Origin: Tubulanus polymorphus
Taxonomy: Eukaryota; Nemertea; Palaeonemertea; Tubulaniformes; Tubulanidae
DNA length: 64,000 nt
Assembly (NCBI RefSeq): GCF_964204645.1
Contig: NC_134027.1
Location: 2,964,485 to 3,028,484 of the forward strand
Reading direction: 5' to 3'
The notes under the pieces are model-generated. The model saw only the letters and a list, made by a program, of their open reading frames with translations. It was not told the origin of the DNA and made no database searches. Numbering within the stretch: position 1 is the stretch's first letter; each line of letters opens with the position of its first letter. This document shows, one piece after another, positions 14,793 to 24,921 of the stretch. Both the position numbers and the translations under genes were made by a program.

Positions 14793-17700
14793 TCAACTTT
14801 GTGCACAATATTCCGAGCTGCTGTCGTTATCCATGTGTTGTTTGAACCAGTTGATTAGATTTATGAACCAGTCGGCTTCAACGTCAATTTTCATCAGCGG
14901 ATGAGCGTCTTCATAATAGTGCAGTCTGGATATGTAATATGCAAAGAAGACGGAAAATATATATAACAAGAATTGATTTATATCCGAGCAAGAGCATAGC
15001 CAGTATCTTACACTGAAACCCCGATCCTTCACTTTTTTGGCAAAGTTATTTTCAAAACGCACTAATCCACAAACTAGCTGGACGAGTTCAGGAGTCTAAA
15101 TCAATCACATAATTATATCAAATCTTGATTTTATTGCGTTTAAAAGTGATAATAAATTGATATCGTGGGATATACACGTTCACATTTTCGTGACAATTTT
15201 TGAAATCCTAAGCTAACGCCCCTGTTCTTCATTAATTGATTTATCACATAGCTTACCTGGTCTCGGCTCCTCTGGCTTTCAGGGCGCGGAAATAAGCAAG
15301 ACCCTGACTAGGAGGCACTCGCTCGTCGTATTTACCAATGAAGAATATCGTGGGCGTTTTAACTCGGTCGACGTATTGCATCGGAGATAGAGACCACATT
15401 CTACTCATCATGTCGTCTGTCACTAACATTTTGTAATCAAAATCGTATCCGCATTCGTACAATGCCCTATTAATGTAAACAGCGACAATCAATAATCAAA
15501 TCCACTTGTCCAAAATAATGGACATCTTAATTACTATATGGTATAATGTGTTTTATCAAACAGTCTTGGGGTTGTATTAATGCTTAACAATCTATGTTTG
15601 AAAATGTAGATTCTGAAAATGTCCTCACCAACAAATTAACACAATACGCATTGGATATTACCAGGCATGAGGAAGAAAACCTATCCGTGCATAAATATGT
15701 ATATATATTGCCAAATAACGGTGTCTACTTTGCCTTTTCATCCATGTAACTATGTAATTTTAATATCAATCAGAATCATTCAATAAGGTAGTTCTCAGAT
15801 TCTTTGTTGTTCTACAAAAAATTACATTTTCGCTCAGAACAAAACAAAACAAATACATACAAATACCAAATAAACGCCTCACTCGAAAGTTAGCACACAG
15901 ACTAAGATATCATAATAAATACGATTCACACCCAAGGTCGTGTTGGGTTAGGGTTTCTAATAATCTTACAAGTACACGTTAGGGACAGACAAACATATCG
16001 AAATATTATTAGTATTTGTATTATTTGTACATGTAGACAGAAATGGTTGCGCATATTTTAGAGCATCTGACAACACGTGCACAAGAACATAACACTGAGA
16101 TATTATGATAAATAAACTTGAATATTTTCAAAAAGGCTACATTTACCAATCAGGAATATCTGAAGCTTTAGTAAATGCTGAAATGATTTAAGAAATTTAG
16201 TTGATTGAATTAATAGAGCAATTTGATTAATAAATTCATTGATTCATTCAAAGCCATACAGGGCACTTACTCGCGAGATTGGTTGAAGGATTCCTCATAC
16301 TAGCGGCCTTGTAGAAATCCTTAAAATGAAATTTTGAAAAAATTCACGTCAGTACAAAATAGAATGAAATAAAGTTTTACGTGAATTTGAAAACAGAATT
16401 GTTTCACCAACCGGATATTGTCCAATAACTTGCAATGCTAAGGTACCACCATAAGAACCTCCAAACACAAAACAGTTAGTTCCATCTACGGGATATTTGC
16501 CAATAACCTCATTAATTGCACTCTGTTAAAAATACATTTGTATATAAATTAATACGCGTGAAATTATATTACTGGTAAGTATGATACTTACATTTAGGAA
16601 TTCATTTACCTGTATATCTTCCACATCCATTGTTCCTATTTTGGTTCTGGTACATTCAATTGAATCTTGTCCATAGCCCCACGAACCACGATAGTTGACT
16701 GGAATAAAGCAGACAAATGTCTAGGTTCAAAAATGCTTGTTGTTGCTATCGATATTGTTCTTCGCAAATATTATTTCTTACCACATAAAACTGTGAACCC
16801 AGCCTTGCAGAGACCAGCGAAAATTAAGGTGAAACCAGAATTAGCAACAATATGAGGACCGCCTAAAACATGAGTAAACTTGCGTGATTTGAAAGAAAGA
16901 TGTATGGCGTGCTAGTGAGGACGAAGCTGTACTGACCATGGATATAGACAGCTACAGGGGATTTCTTAAGTTCAATTTTCGATGAATTTGGTTGTATAAG
17001 AATACTATGGAAATGATCTAACTGAGCTGAAATGAGATATAACAAGTTAGCGTATAACAAGTATATTATCAATGAGCACAAAGTCGGTAAAAAAAGCCAG
17101 TACCAATGGACGTTACTTACGATATTCAGGATGTATTCTTTCAGGAGGTATATCGTGTTTAATTACTGACCAATTGACATCATTAAATACAACGGGTGAT
17201 GTTCTATCAAGCTGGTGCCATGTTATACTTGATTCTTCCCCTTCGGCTGGTAATTTTCCCATTACCTATAAACATGATTTCATTTGTCCGAATAAAAACT
17301 AACAAGAACCGATTTGGTAATCGAATTTTCAGGGGAAATTGCGGTCATCTTGTTTTTCTTACAAGGTAATAAGGGGTATCGATAGATGCACAAGCCACCA
17401 GTACATAATCGTCTAACACGTCAAGAACAAACCAAGCGCCTTCACATTCTGAAATAATGGTAAAACGTAAAACGTAGATATATCTGGTGTTTCATTGATA
17501 ACTTTAAGCAGGTAGTTAATAACCTGTCTACGAGGTAACCACTAACCTTTAGATATTCTTGTAACCGATTTCGTTCTAAGATTTATGACTGCAGACTCCT
17601 GAAAAAATCACGAAAACATTAGCGTCCAAATTGAGTAAAACATCGATGATTAAAGAATAAAGACATATGATCGATAGCCTTACAATTCTGTTTCGCCATT

Positions 17701-20700
17701 GTGATGTAAGTATAACTCTGTTGCTATCATTTGACCAATATCTTCTACATAGTCCTGTAGCATACAGGTAAATTCCAGGAAATTCATGATCTAGAAGATC
17801 AGAAACCGTATGTATACATATATATGTTCGTCAGCATATCAGAAGCTATTAGCGAAAGTGAATTTGACTCTACCTTTTGGCGACTGGACAATATCTACAA
17901 CAGTAGAAATCTCTTTGGTTTCCCAGTCACACTATAAGTATACCAATACAATATCTTGGACATGATTGTATACGTTTAAAGTTAAGAATGGATGATAGAA
18001 ACAAAAGAAATCAACATATAGGCTTAGGCCTAAACGCGGTACGAGGATTCTTCTCAGTAAAACATACCATTTTCTGCAATAGAAAAGACAAAAAACATCA
18101 AAGTAAAAAATTCCTCATTTTTTTCAACAGATTTTGATGATTCCGTGGATTTTGTATTGGCATACTTGTATACGTACCAAGACCACACTGCCAGAATGTA
18201 TTTTTGCGCCATCGAGAGGATGTTGTAGCCACGTGATTTTCTTTCCATCGGGACTTGTAGAAACTTCTTGACATGCATAAGTTTCGCCCCGAGACAGCAT
18301 GGCTGAGATTTTTGAATAATAATTACATAGTATAATTGAATAATGTATATAATTATCAGGTAATAATGTATATCATTATGAAAGTTTGCTTACTACATTG
18401 TGATGATTTCATATCCACGTAAAATATCGATGATCTGTAACAAATAATATCAAACTACTAGAAAATTACGAACAATCGTGAGAAAATTGTCATTGCAGCC
18501 GAGAGCGACTTACTTCCTCTGTCTTGTATATAAAAGTCCAAGGCGATACGGATCATGGAAATACCCAGTGAAAACAATACCTTCATTACCTCGAAACCAT
18601 CGTGGCTACAAATGAATAAATGTGCCATCTTTTGTTGGTTTTTCTTGTAAATATCAAATCAGATTTTACGTTACTTATACGTATACGTTACCTTAGCTGG
18701 GGACACATTATCTGGTACTTGATCTATTACAGATATCTCCTGTGTTTCGATATAAAAAATGCATATGACTGAATGATGATACTCGGAGAATTGATCACCC
18801 CAGCCTTCTTTGAATAAGGTTTTATCGCCCTAAAATTGAAAGGATGAAAATCTAGATGAGAAGAAATACTTCATGGTAAAATTTCAAACGTATTATACTC
18901 GTAACTGACCTTGCCAACATCCGAACCGGCATTCGTCTTATCGAAAAAAGACCGTGATTCATTCTTTTTCTCAGCAAGATACATAAGCTTTTTATCACAT
19001 GATGACCATTCAAATACACCGAATGAACCTTAATGAATATTTCTCTTTCACAACTATTCGCAATTTAATGAATATTGGTGAACGGACAATATCTTAAACC
19101 TAACATTGATGTAGATTCATCTTAAACTTACTGTCGTTTGAATAGATCTTCCCATGTTTCCCACATGCTTCCAGGTCTATATTCTGTAATTTCAATTTCT
19201 CTGACCACACCTAGATTTAAACATGGGTCATTTCTAATGGATTAAAAATCTTGGGTGATCTATAATGCCAAAGAAGCGGACATAGGTAATTATCTTCATA
19301 GGATATTTGGAAAATGCCCATGTTTCCATTGAATTATATATAAATTGAATACCTCCTTAATTCTATGCTTACTTCGATAAAATGCTTCGTTTCTCCCGAT
19401 TTTGATTTCAGCTTACGAACTATTGCACGCAATGTTCCTGACGTAGATAATCTACTGTAAAGCCTGCAATAACCGAATGACAGATGTAGGCCTACGTGTA
19501 TGGGCGGCCATTCCCGCCAAAAATCAGCGTTTCGTCTATTTGTCTGTACTTTGTCAAAATGTCATAGTACACCGCCAAAATGTGTAAGCGTAACGTCAAA
19601 TTGTGTAATGCGGCTAAATAACACAGGCGGCGACACTGTACGGACAGTATTTCGCGGTATTTTTCTCGCTTTGCGATCATCTCAAGGTCGTCTCATTGAA
19701 ATAATTTTGCGAGTATCAAATCGACAAATCGTATCGTATTCAAGGAAATGTATAAGTAACTCGTAAAACGTAAATCGTAACTCGTAAAACGTAACTCGTA
19801 AAACGTAAATCGTAAAACGTAACTCGTATGGCCCTTCCATATCATAACGAGCGTTTGTTATCTTTCATCATTAAAACCCGAGCAGATTCATCGAGAGTCG
19901 AGCACAGGGGCTCGTTACGATAGCTGGGGGTCCAAAATCAAAGATTTGACCCAGTATCCTAGGTACCACCTATAAAAAAAGAATTTTTTTCTTTTTTTAT
20001 AGGTGGTACCTAGGATACTGGGTCAAATCTTTGATTTTGGACCCCCAGCTATCGTAACGAGCCCCTGTGGAGTCGAGAGTCACCGGTTATTCGGAGTCAC
20101 CCTTTTCTCTAGCCCGAGCACAGAAAATCCGAGCTACCTACCAGAGGAGGAACGGAAGCGCCCTTCAACATACCATGGCATTGTCATTGATCGCTGGTTA
20201 TTCAGTGTCGTCTAAGCCTGAGACGCGGGTCTTTGATAGAGCATCGTGTTTACATTCGACGTTTCGGTATCGCAGGCTCTTTTCATTAGACGAACTCATG
20301 AACTTGAGAACTCAGGAAGTTATGAACTCGGAACTCATGAACTCAAGATGTCGTCTCAGGGCTTCCATAGGTTTACGGCAAAGTATTTACTTCCGCTATT
20401 TTACCGTACATTATTATTATATATTATAGTATTAACTAACTAAAGTAACAATAAAATCATTTTATTGGGTTTAGGTAATATGATACGATTTGTCGATTTG
20501 ATACGAGCAAAATTATTTCAATAAAACGACCTTGATATGATCGCAATGCGAGAAAAATACCGCAAAATACTGTCCGTACAGTGTCGCCCCCCTCAGGCTG
20601 CTTGATTCGACGATTCGGAGTACTCCGAATATTACTCTGGAGCACACCGGAAACAAGCGGTATCCGTGTTATCAGAGTAACAAATATGGTGGACAAGGCG

Positions 20701-21824
20701 GTATTATTTCGATCGTTCATCCCATTATTGTTGGAAGAATGTATGGAGGAAGCCTTCTACACGGAAGTTAATGGCCACTGCTAGGAGGAATAGAATTGCT
20801 GATAATTTCATGAAACAAACAACTAGAAGTTAATGATAAATAAAAACTTATTTATTGCAACTTGAATAAAATTTAACAAAAATAAAATAAAATTACAAAA
20901 ACTCGTTGTTACAAAAAAGTTGTTACTGAAAATATTTTTCATGTAAAAAAAGCAGCTTATCCGATTTTTAATTCTTTGATTTAATTCTTCTTCAAGTCCT
21001 TAAACAGGTCCAAGAAGCCCTTCATAACGGTCATTCTGTCATTATGCATACGTTCCTGTTGGGCCCTAGCAGAATCCTACCATTCCCTTTGTTCGGCCAG
21101 TAACGCCATCTTGCGGTACACCTATCACACCGTTGATTTTCTCTGGGTAGCAGTGGAGAGTCCGGAGTAGTGCTCCCGCCTACTTGATTCACTAGTGTAT
21201 TACTTGGTGTACTCCGGGTAACGAATCAAGCACCCTGCCGCATTACACAATTTGACGTTACGCTAACACATTTTGGCGGTGTACTATAACATTTTGTCAA
21301 AGTACAGACAAATAGACGAAACGCTGATTTTTGGCGGGAATGGCCGCCCATATACGTGCGTTTATCGTAGAATCACATCATATGTTAGGGATTGGAATAC
21401 ACGCATATCACGCGTATGATAAGCTTGAATGTTTTAACGTTCGTCTCGGAATATGCTTTCCGGGTCTCAAGTGGATTATACATATGTTGATAGAACAAAA
21501 AGAAAATCTTACTCATTTTGTATTTCTTGTGGTGGTGTCACAATAAGCGGTTTTATTTTCTCTTGCTCAGTTTCTAGGATGTAATGTTTTGTAAATTTAA
21601 TTTTCTCAACTCGTTCTATATCTCTCTCAGTCCATTCTGTGTATACATGAACATTCTTATCTTGGATATTGTACAATGAACCTTCAGTCGGAGTGGGATA
21701 TTTAGCCAAATCCCGGTATATGTTTACCACCTCTTCAACCTATAGAGTATAATACCGGTAAAACCACCAAAAAAAATGTAAAGCCTGTGACACGATCAAT
21801 AATAATATAAATGTAACTCACCAT
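14793..21824 (-). CDS. APEH: Acylaminoacyl-peptidase paralogue, copy 2, complete, 22 exons, 718 aa
   Basis: Tandem paralogue of the 8642-13362 gene in the same orientation, with MRPL42 between. Exons, 5' to 3': 21822-21824 (start codon only), 21513-21739, 19373-19463, 19132-19210, 18910-19028, 18692-18829, 18514-18605, 18394-18434, 18178-18302, 17874-17931, 17684-17790, 17547-17598, 17363-17448, 17121-17265, 16937-17026, 16782-16862, 16610-16698, 16412-16522, 16271-16319, 16147-16177, 15257-15466, 14793-14925. Every intron position and phase matches copy 1, and the total is 2157 nt in frame. The triad is kept: Ser564 in GGSYGG, Asp652 in KYDERVPP, His684 in EDAHPL. Changes: His-to-Tyr after the nucleophile, ARNP to MRNP, HGGPHSS to HGGPHIV, an 11-residue loss in the exon at 18910 and an 11-residue longer C-terminus. 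It is probably active with a shifted acyl-peptide preference (inference). Intron 2 carries nested transposons. The start is uncertain: the 5' exon is open upstream only to a nearby stop, so the ATG at the exon end is the only visible start. Confidence 0.9.
19755..19828 (+). repeat. Short tandem repeat of CGTAAAACGTAACT-like units
   Basis: Five to six alternating copies of CGTAAAA/CGTAACT/CGTAAAT words in a row, lying between the left TIR and the palindrome of the inner element. This subterminal repetition is typical of transposase-binding regions, though no function is shown. Confidence 0.6.
19904..20068. repeat. Near-perfect palindrome, 78-bp arms with a 9-bp spacer
   Basis: The left arm (19904-19981) starts ACAGGGGCTCGTTACGATAG and is matched by its reverse complement in 19991-20068, with AATTTTTTT as spacer. 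In RNA it would form a long hairpin inside the APEH intron. It may be a foldback element or a third insertion inside the inner transposon. Confidence 0.85.
20595..21238. mobile_element. Third TIR unit, non-autonomous, with a PIF/Harbinger-like remnant
   Basis: The left end, GGCTGCTTGATTCG then CGGAGTACTCC, mirrors the right end at about 21190-21238 (GGGTGCTTGATTCG then CGGAGTACACC on the minus strand). On the minus strand near 21110-20985 a broken reading frame gives MALLAEQREW, then a stop, then an ERMHNDRMTVMKGFLDLFK-type tail. This resembles the C-terminal coiled region of the Myb/trihelix-like accessory protein carried by PIF/Harbinger elements. An internal stop and the short length show it is dead. 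The superfamily is a suggestion only. Confidence 0.5.
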
Positions 21825-21829
21825 ATTGG

Positions 21830-22320
21830 CGTACTCCTCTACTGTGCAAGTTTATATCTATACGGAGTTTTATGTCCAAGAGCTCTATTTTTTATAAGGT
21901 TAATTGGGCGGTTATTCATTCATGTTCTAACAGTACTTACATGTGTCAAAAATCGAGGATTATAGACATGTACATGCTAGCATGGGCTATGTGTAAATGA
22001 ATATTTGATTGATATATACAGCTAAAATACAGTATTTATAGCAGCTGTACTGACTGATGCACTAACCGACTACGTAGTAACATAAAATTTGAATGGGAAA
22101 TATAGTCGATGTATGTCTATATCAATTATCTCAAATCCAACACGAATATAGGATCGCGAATAATTCATTTCTTTTTTCAATTAATCATATTCAGTATTCT
22201 CAGCGAGTTACGGTTTCACGAGTGAATGCTTGGGAGTATTCGTGTGCCACCAAATAGTAAGCTCGGACTATTTCTTAAATTTTAAAATGAATTCATATTA
22301 AGCCGTTTTATATCATAATT
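21830..22320. other. Intergenic, upstream of APEH copy 2
   Basis: No exon or repeat is recognised. The region is AT-rich. It must contain the promoter and any further 5' UTR of APEH copy 2. Confidence 0.35.
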
Positions 22321-22321
22321 G

Positions 22322-22580
22322 GAGCCGCGATCACACAGACACGATTTGGCCCGGGCCAAATTGGCACCGATCAGCCAATTTGGCCCGTACCTAATTAGAG
22401 AGCTCAGTGCTAAACAATCATTTGCCTGGTGCTAGAATTAGGCTCGGGCCTGGACCGACGTTTTTGGTCGGGCCAAATTTGGCCCGGGTCAAACAGGCTC
22501 GGGCCCATTTGGCACCCGTGTGAACAGTTGTTCCGGGCCAGATTTGACCCGGGCCAAAAACGCTCGTGTGATCGCGGCTA
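22322..22580. mobile_element. MITE with TAGCCGCGATCACAC termini and GGCCCGGGCCAAA core repeats
   Basis: About 259 bp. The termini are inverted: AGCCGCGATCACAC at 22323 against GTGTGATCGCGGCT ending at 22579, extending inward through TTGGCCCGGG-type sequence. The interior repeats GGCCCGGGCCAAA/TTTGGCCC motifs in both orientations, so it can fold extensively. It shares the CCGTACCTAATTAGAGAGC core with the element at 59901-60254, which defines a family. Confidence 0.75.
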
Positions 22581-23321
22581 TAAAGAAAATGGCCTCAGCC
22601 TTACATCAAACTTCTCTTTATGTATTTTTTGCTTACATGTATATATGGTTTATTACGTGAACAATGTTTAATGTTGTATGAAGTCGGTTTTAATAGTGTT
22701 GTCGAGTTTCTTTTTGTCATTACCTTTCTTCCTTTGAAAACAAAAATGTTTTCCCATCATTTATCACCGAACTTGTCCATCAAAGATGTGTGTCGTGGGA
22801 ATCTGACTCGTCGAAGAGAAAAGAATTGAAAATTAATTTCCGATTTTAAATGTAAGCTGTATTTTGAACAGTAAACTACAAATGATGAGCGAATGATATA
22901 TTAACAATGAATACCATAATAAAAACCTATTTTAATCAATGAATGAATTTATACAGTTTATATCATAGAGTGTCACATAAAAATACTTAGTAACAGTAGT
23001 ATTTATGTAACACATACAACTACGACTTTTATACCGATCCGTATTAAATATATATAAAGTATAATGTTTAGTATTTATTACGAAAATTATTTCATCTTTA
23101 GAATTATTCAAAGATGAACGAAATGATTTCGAACCGTCTGTTTTTGTTATCATTCTTATTTCGATAGCATGATATTATACGTATATATTATTTGAATGTA
23201 AGATATATTTATTCATAATTTTACAGCCCTACGATAACGCACTGTTATTCCTTCTTCAGCGTGTCAATTACGAACTATTTTACATGTTTACATATTTATA
23301 AGTCTATATATTTAATTTTCG
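22581..23321. other. Intergenic / 3' UTR of the uncharacterised minus-strand gene
   Basis: AT-rich, no coding exon recognised. The left neighbour APEH copy 2 starts at 21824 and is transcribed leftwards. The right neighbour's transcript ends here. Confidence 0.35.
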
Positions 23322-24921
23322 TTACTCAGTCACCACATCCTGAGACGCAGAACTCGGCATTGGCAAAGGAGAAACATCCGCCGATATTTTCTGTTGCGGA
23401 GTTTTCGGAACGCAGACCTCAGTCGCCGTTGGTGCAATTATTTGTTGGCGGTGAGACGCAGGGCGTTGGGTGGACGGTGGTTGAGGTCGGTACCAATTCA
23501 AACAACTAGCCACAGTATCATGTCCATATTTACTGGATGCTCGTTGTATTCTGTTAGTGTTTATTTCAGTGAAAGGCTCCCTAGTTGTAGCTAATAGTTG
23601 TAAACGAAACGGATTTTCTTTTCCATGCGACGTTCTGTAAGTAGTCGAGCTTTTCTCGCCGAAGCTACTTTTAGGTCTATTAGCTACGATTTGTTTGATC
23701 GGCAAAGGCTTGTAATAGGTAACTTGGTAGGTAGTCGGATGCGGTCCAGATCGGTCTAGTTCTTTCTTCGCCGGCATCCAAGTCATCAGATCCTGCTGTG
23801 CTTTATACGTAGTGTTTTTAACCCGTCTTCTCCCGAGTCCCTGTACGTATCAAAAAAAAAACAACGCGTGTTACGTAATCATCAGAGAAAATTCAAAATA
23901 ATGAATGCAGATTTGTGAGAAATAAAAATGTAGGCTACCTCTTCGAAAATTAGAGCGTCATTGAGAAAGGACTGTCTATTATCATGCCTGGAGAAGACAT
24001 GTCTCCCAGCGATCTCCTATTAATTAAAAAAGAAAGTACAATATATATGTATATATAACGTTCATGTGTATCAGAATGAAAAGCTCATCAAAGAACATTA
24101 ATGATTTGTGCGCTGATCGATTGAGAAGAGCCGGTAAGCTGTATTAGCGGCAGGGCGCACAATGGAACTGGATTCAGAACGATTAGGAAATGAATATTTG
24201 ATTGCGATATACGGAAAATTAATCATCTGCGCGTTGATTCAGTATATCGCGTATAGAACAGATTAATGAATATAGCTTCAATTTATTCCCGTATGTCACA
24301 GAAATTTATAGAAACCGCGATCTTAGACACAGGCGGTTGCTATGAGAATGATTTTACGGTATCCGCTTGAATGAAATGAGGTTTACGGTTTAACTATCGA
24401 TGTGAAACATTTTGACGAATCAGGCTGAGATATTTCACGATGTAAGAAATCATTTATAATTAATTTCTCATGTTTTCGGTTTTTGCTATTGATTCTATTT
24501 GTATATATTTTACCTGAGTTCTACGTAAAAATCGTTGTGGTGGCGGTGGTTTGGCCAACTGTCTGTATTCGTTCACAAAATCGTTTCTCGATTTACTTCG
24601 AAAATGACCGTGGTATCCAGACGGAAACTGCAAATAAGAAAAAAACACCATAAAAGTTACTTGTAAATATATCGATTGTAATGATCTATAGTTATAAAAT
24701 CATCGAAATACATTGTAATTCTTGAATACTGTATCATAGACTTTCATTTTCTGACAGAGAAAAGTGTTAGGTAAACAGAAAGACACAGATTGCAACAAGG
24801 TTTCTATATAAAATCCTATCAGCGAGTGCTTATCCCATAATTAAAGCGCCTTCGTGTGTTTCCAACATCCACGACTTACCCATGTCCCAGTTATACGCGA
24901 TCCTTGAGTCTTAACGGCCAT
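23322..24921 (-). CDS. Uncharacterised basic protein, 4 exons, 250 aa
   Basis: I do not recognise the family. The exons 24880-24921, 24514-24627, 23939-24016 and 23322-23840 join in phase zero with GT/AG borders, giving 753 nt. The start is the ATG at 24921 (MAVKTQGSRITGTW). Features: a short aromatic/glycine segment (FPSGYHGHF), a proline run (AKPPPPQRF), then HVFSRHDNRQSF, FEEGLGRRRV and YKAQQDLMTW. A long, disordered, Ser/Thr/Pro/Gln-rich C-terminal half follows. There is no signal peptide or membrane helix. Short motifs of the type 'RHD.R..F' followed by 'GRR' occur in small ciliary microtubule-inner proteins (CFAP90-like), so an axonemal role is conceivable, but this is a weak guess. The consistent splice phases support a real gene. 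Confidence 0.7.

Larger units (their letters stand above)
19629..20588. mobile_element. Inner inverted-repeat element (about 960 bp) nested in the 19501-21350 element
   Basis: TIRs begin GGCGACACTGTACGGACAGT at 19629 and mirror to 20588, pairing over about 115 bp (to about 19742 and from about 20470). The interior holds a tandem CGTAAAACGTAACT-type array, a long palindrome and a degenerate AACTCATGAACT-type stretch. It encodes nothing recognisable. Confidence 0.75.
19501..21350. mobile_element. Nested inverted-repeat DNA transposon (outer element) in intron 2 of APEH copy 2
   Basis: Terminal inverted repeats of about 110 bp begin TGGGCGGCCATTCCCGCC at 19501 and end with the reverse complement at 21350. 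Both TIRs pair with few mismatches through the CGCATTACACAATTTGACG stretch (about 19590-19612 and 21239-21260). TA flanks both ends, compatible with a TA target duplication of the Tc1/mariner kind, but the superfamily is not proven. There is no transposase inside, so it is non-autonomous. Two other inverted-repeat units sit inside it. Confidence 0.8.

Noticed and set aside
20067-20429. 120-codon ORF inside the nested transposons
   Set aside because: Runs through the palindrome flank and repetitive AACTCATGAACT words. It has no transposase motif.
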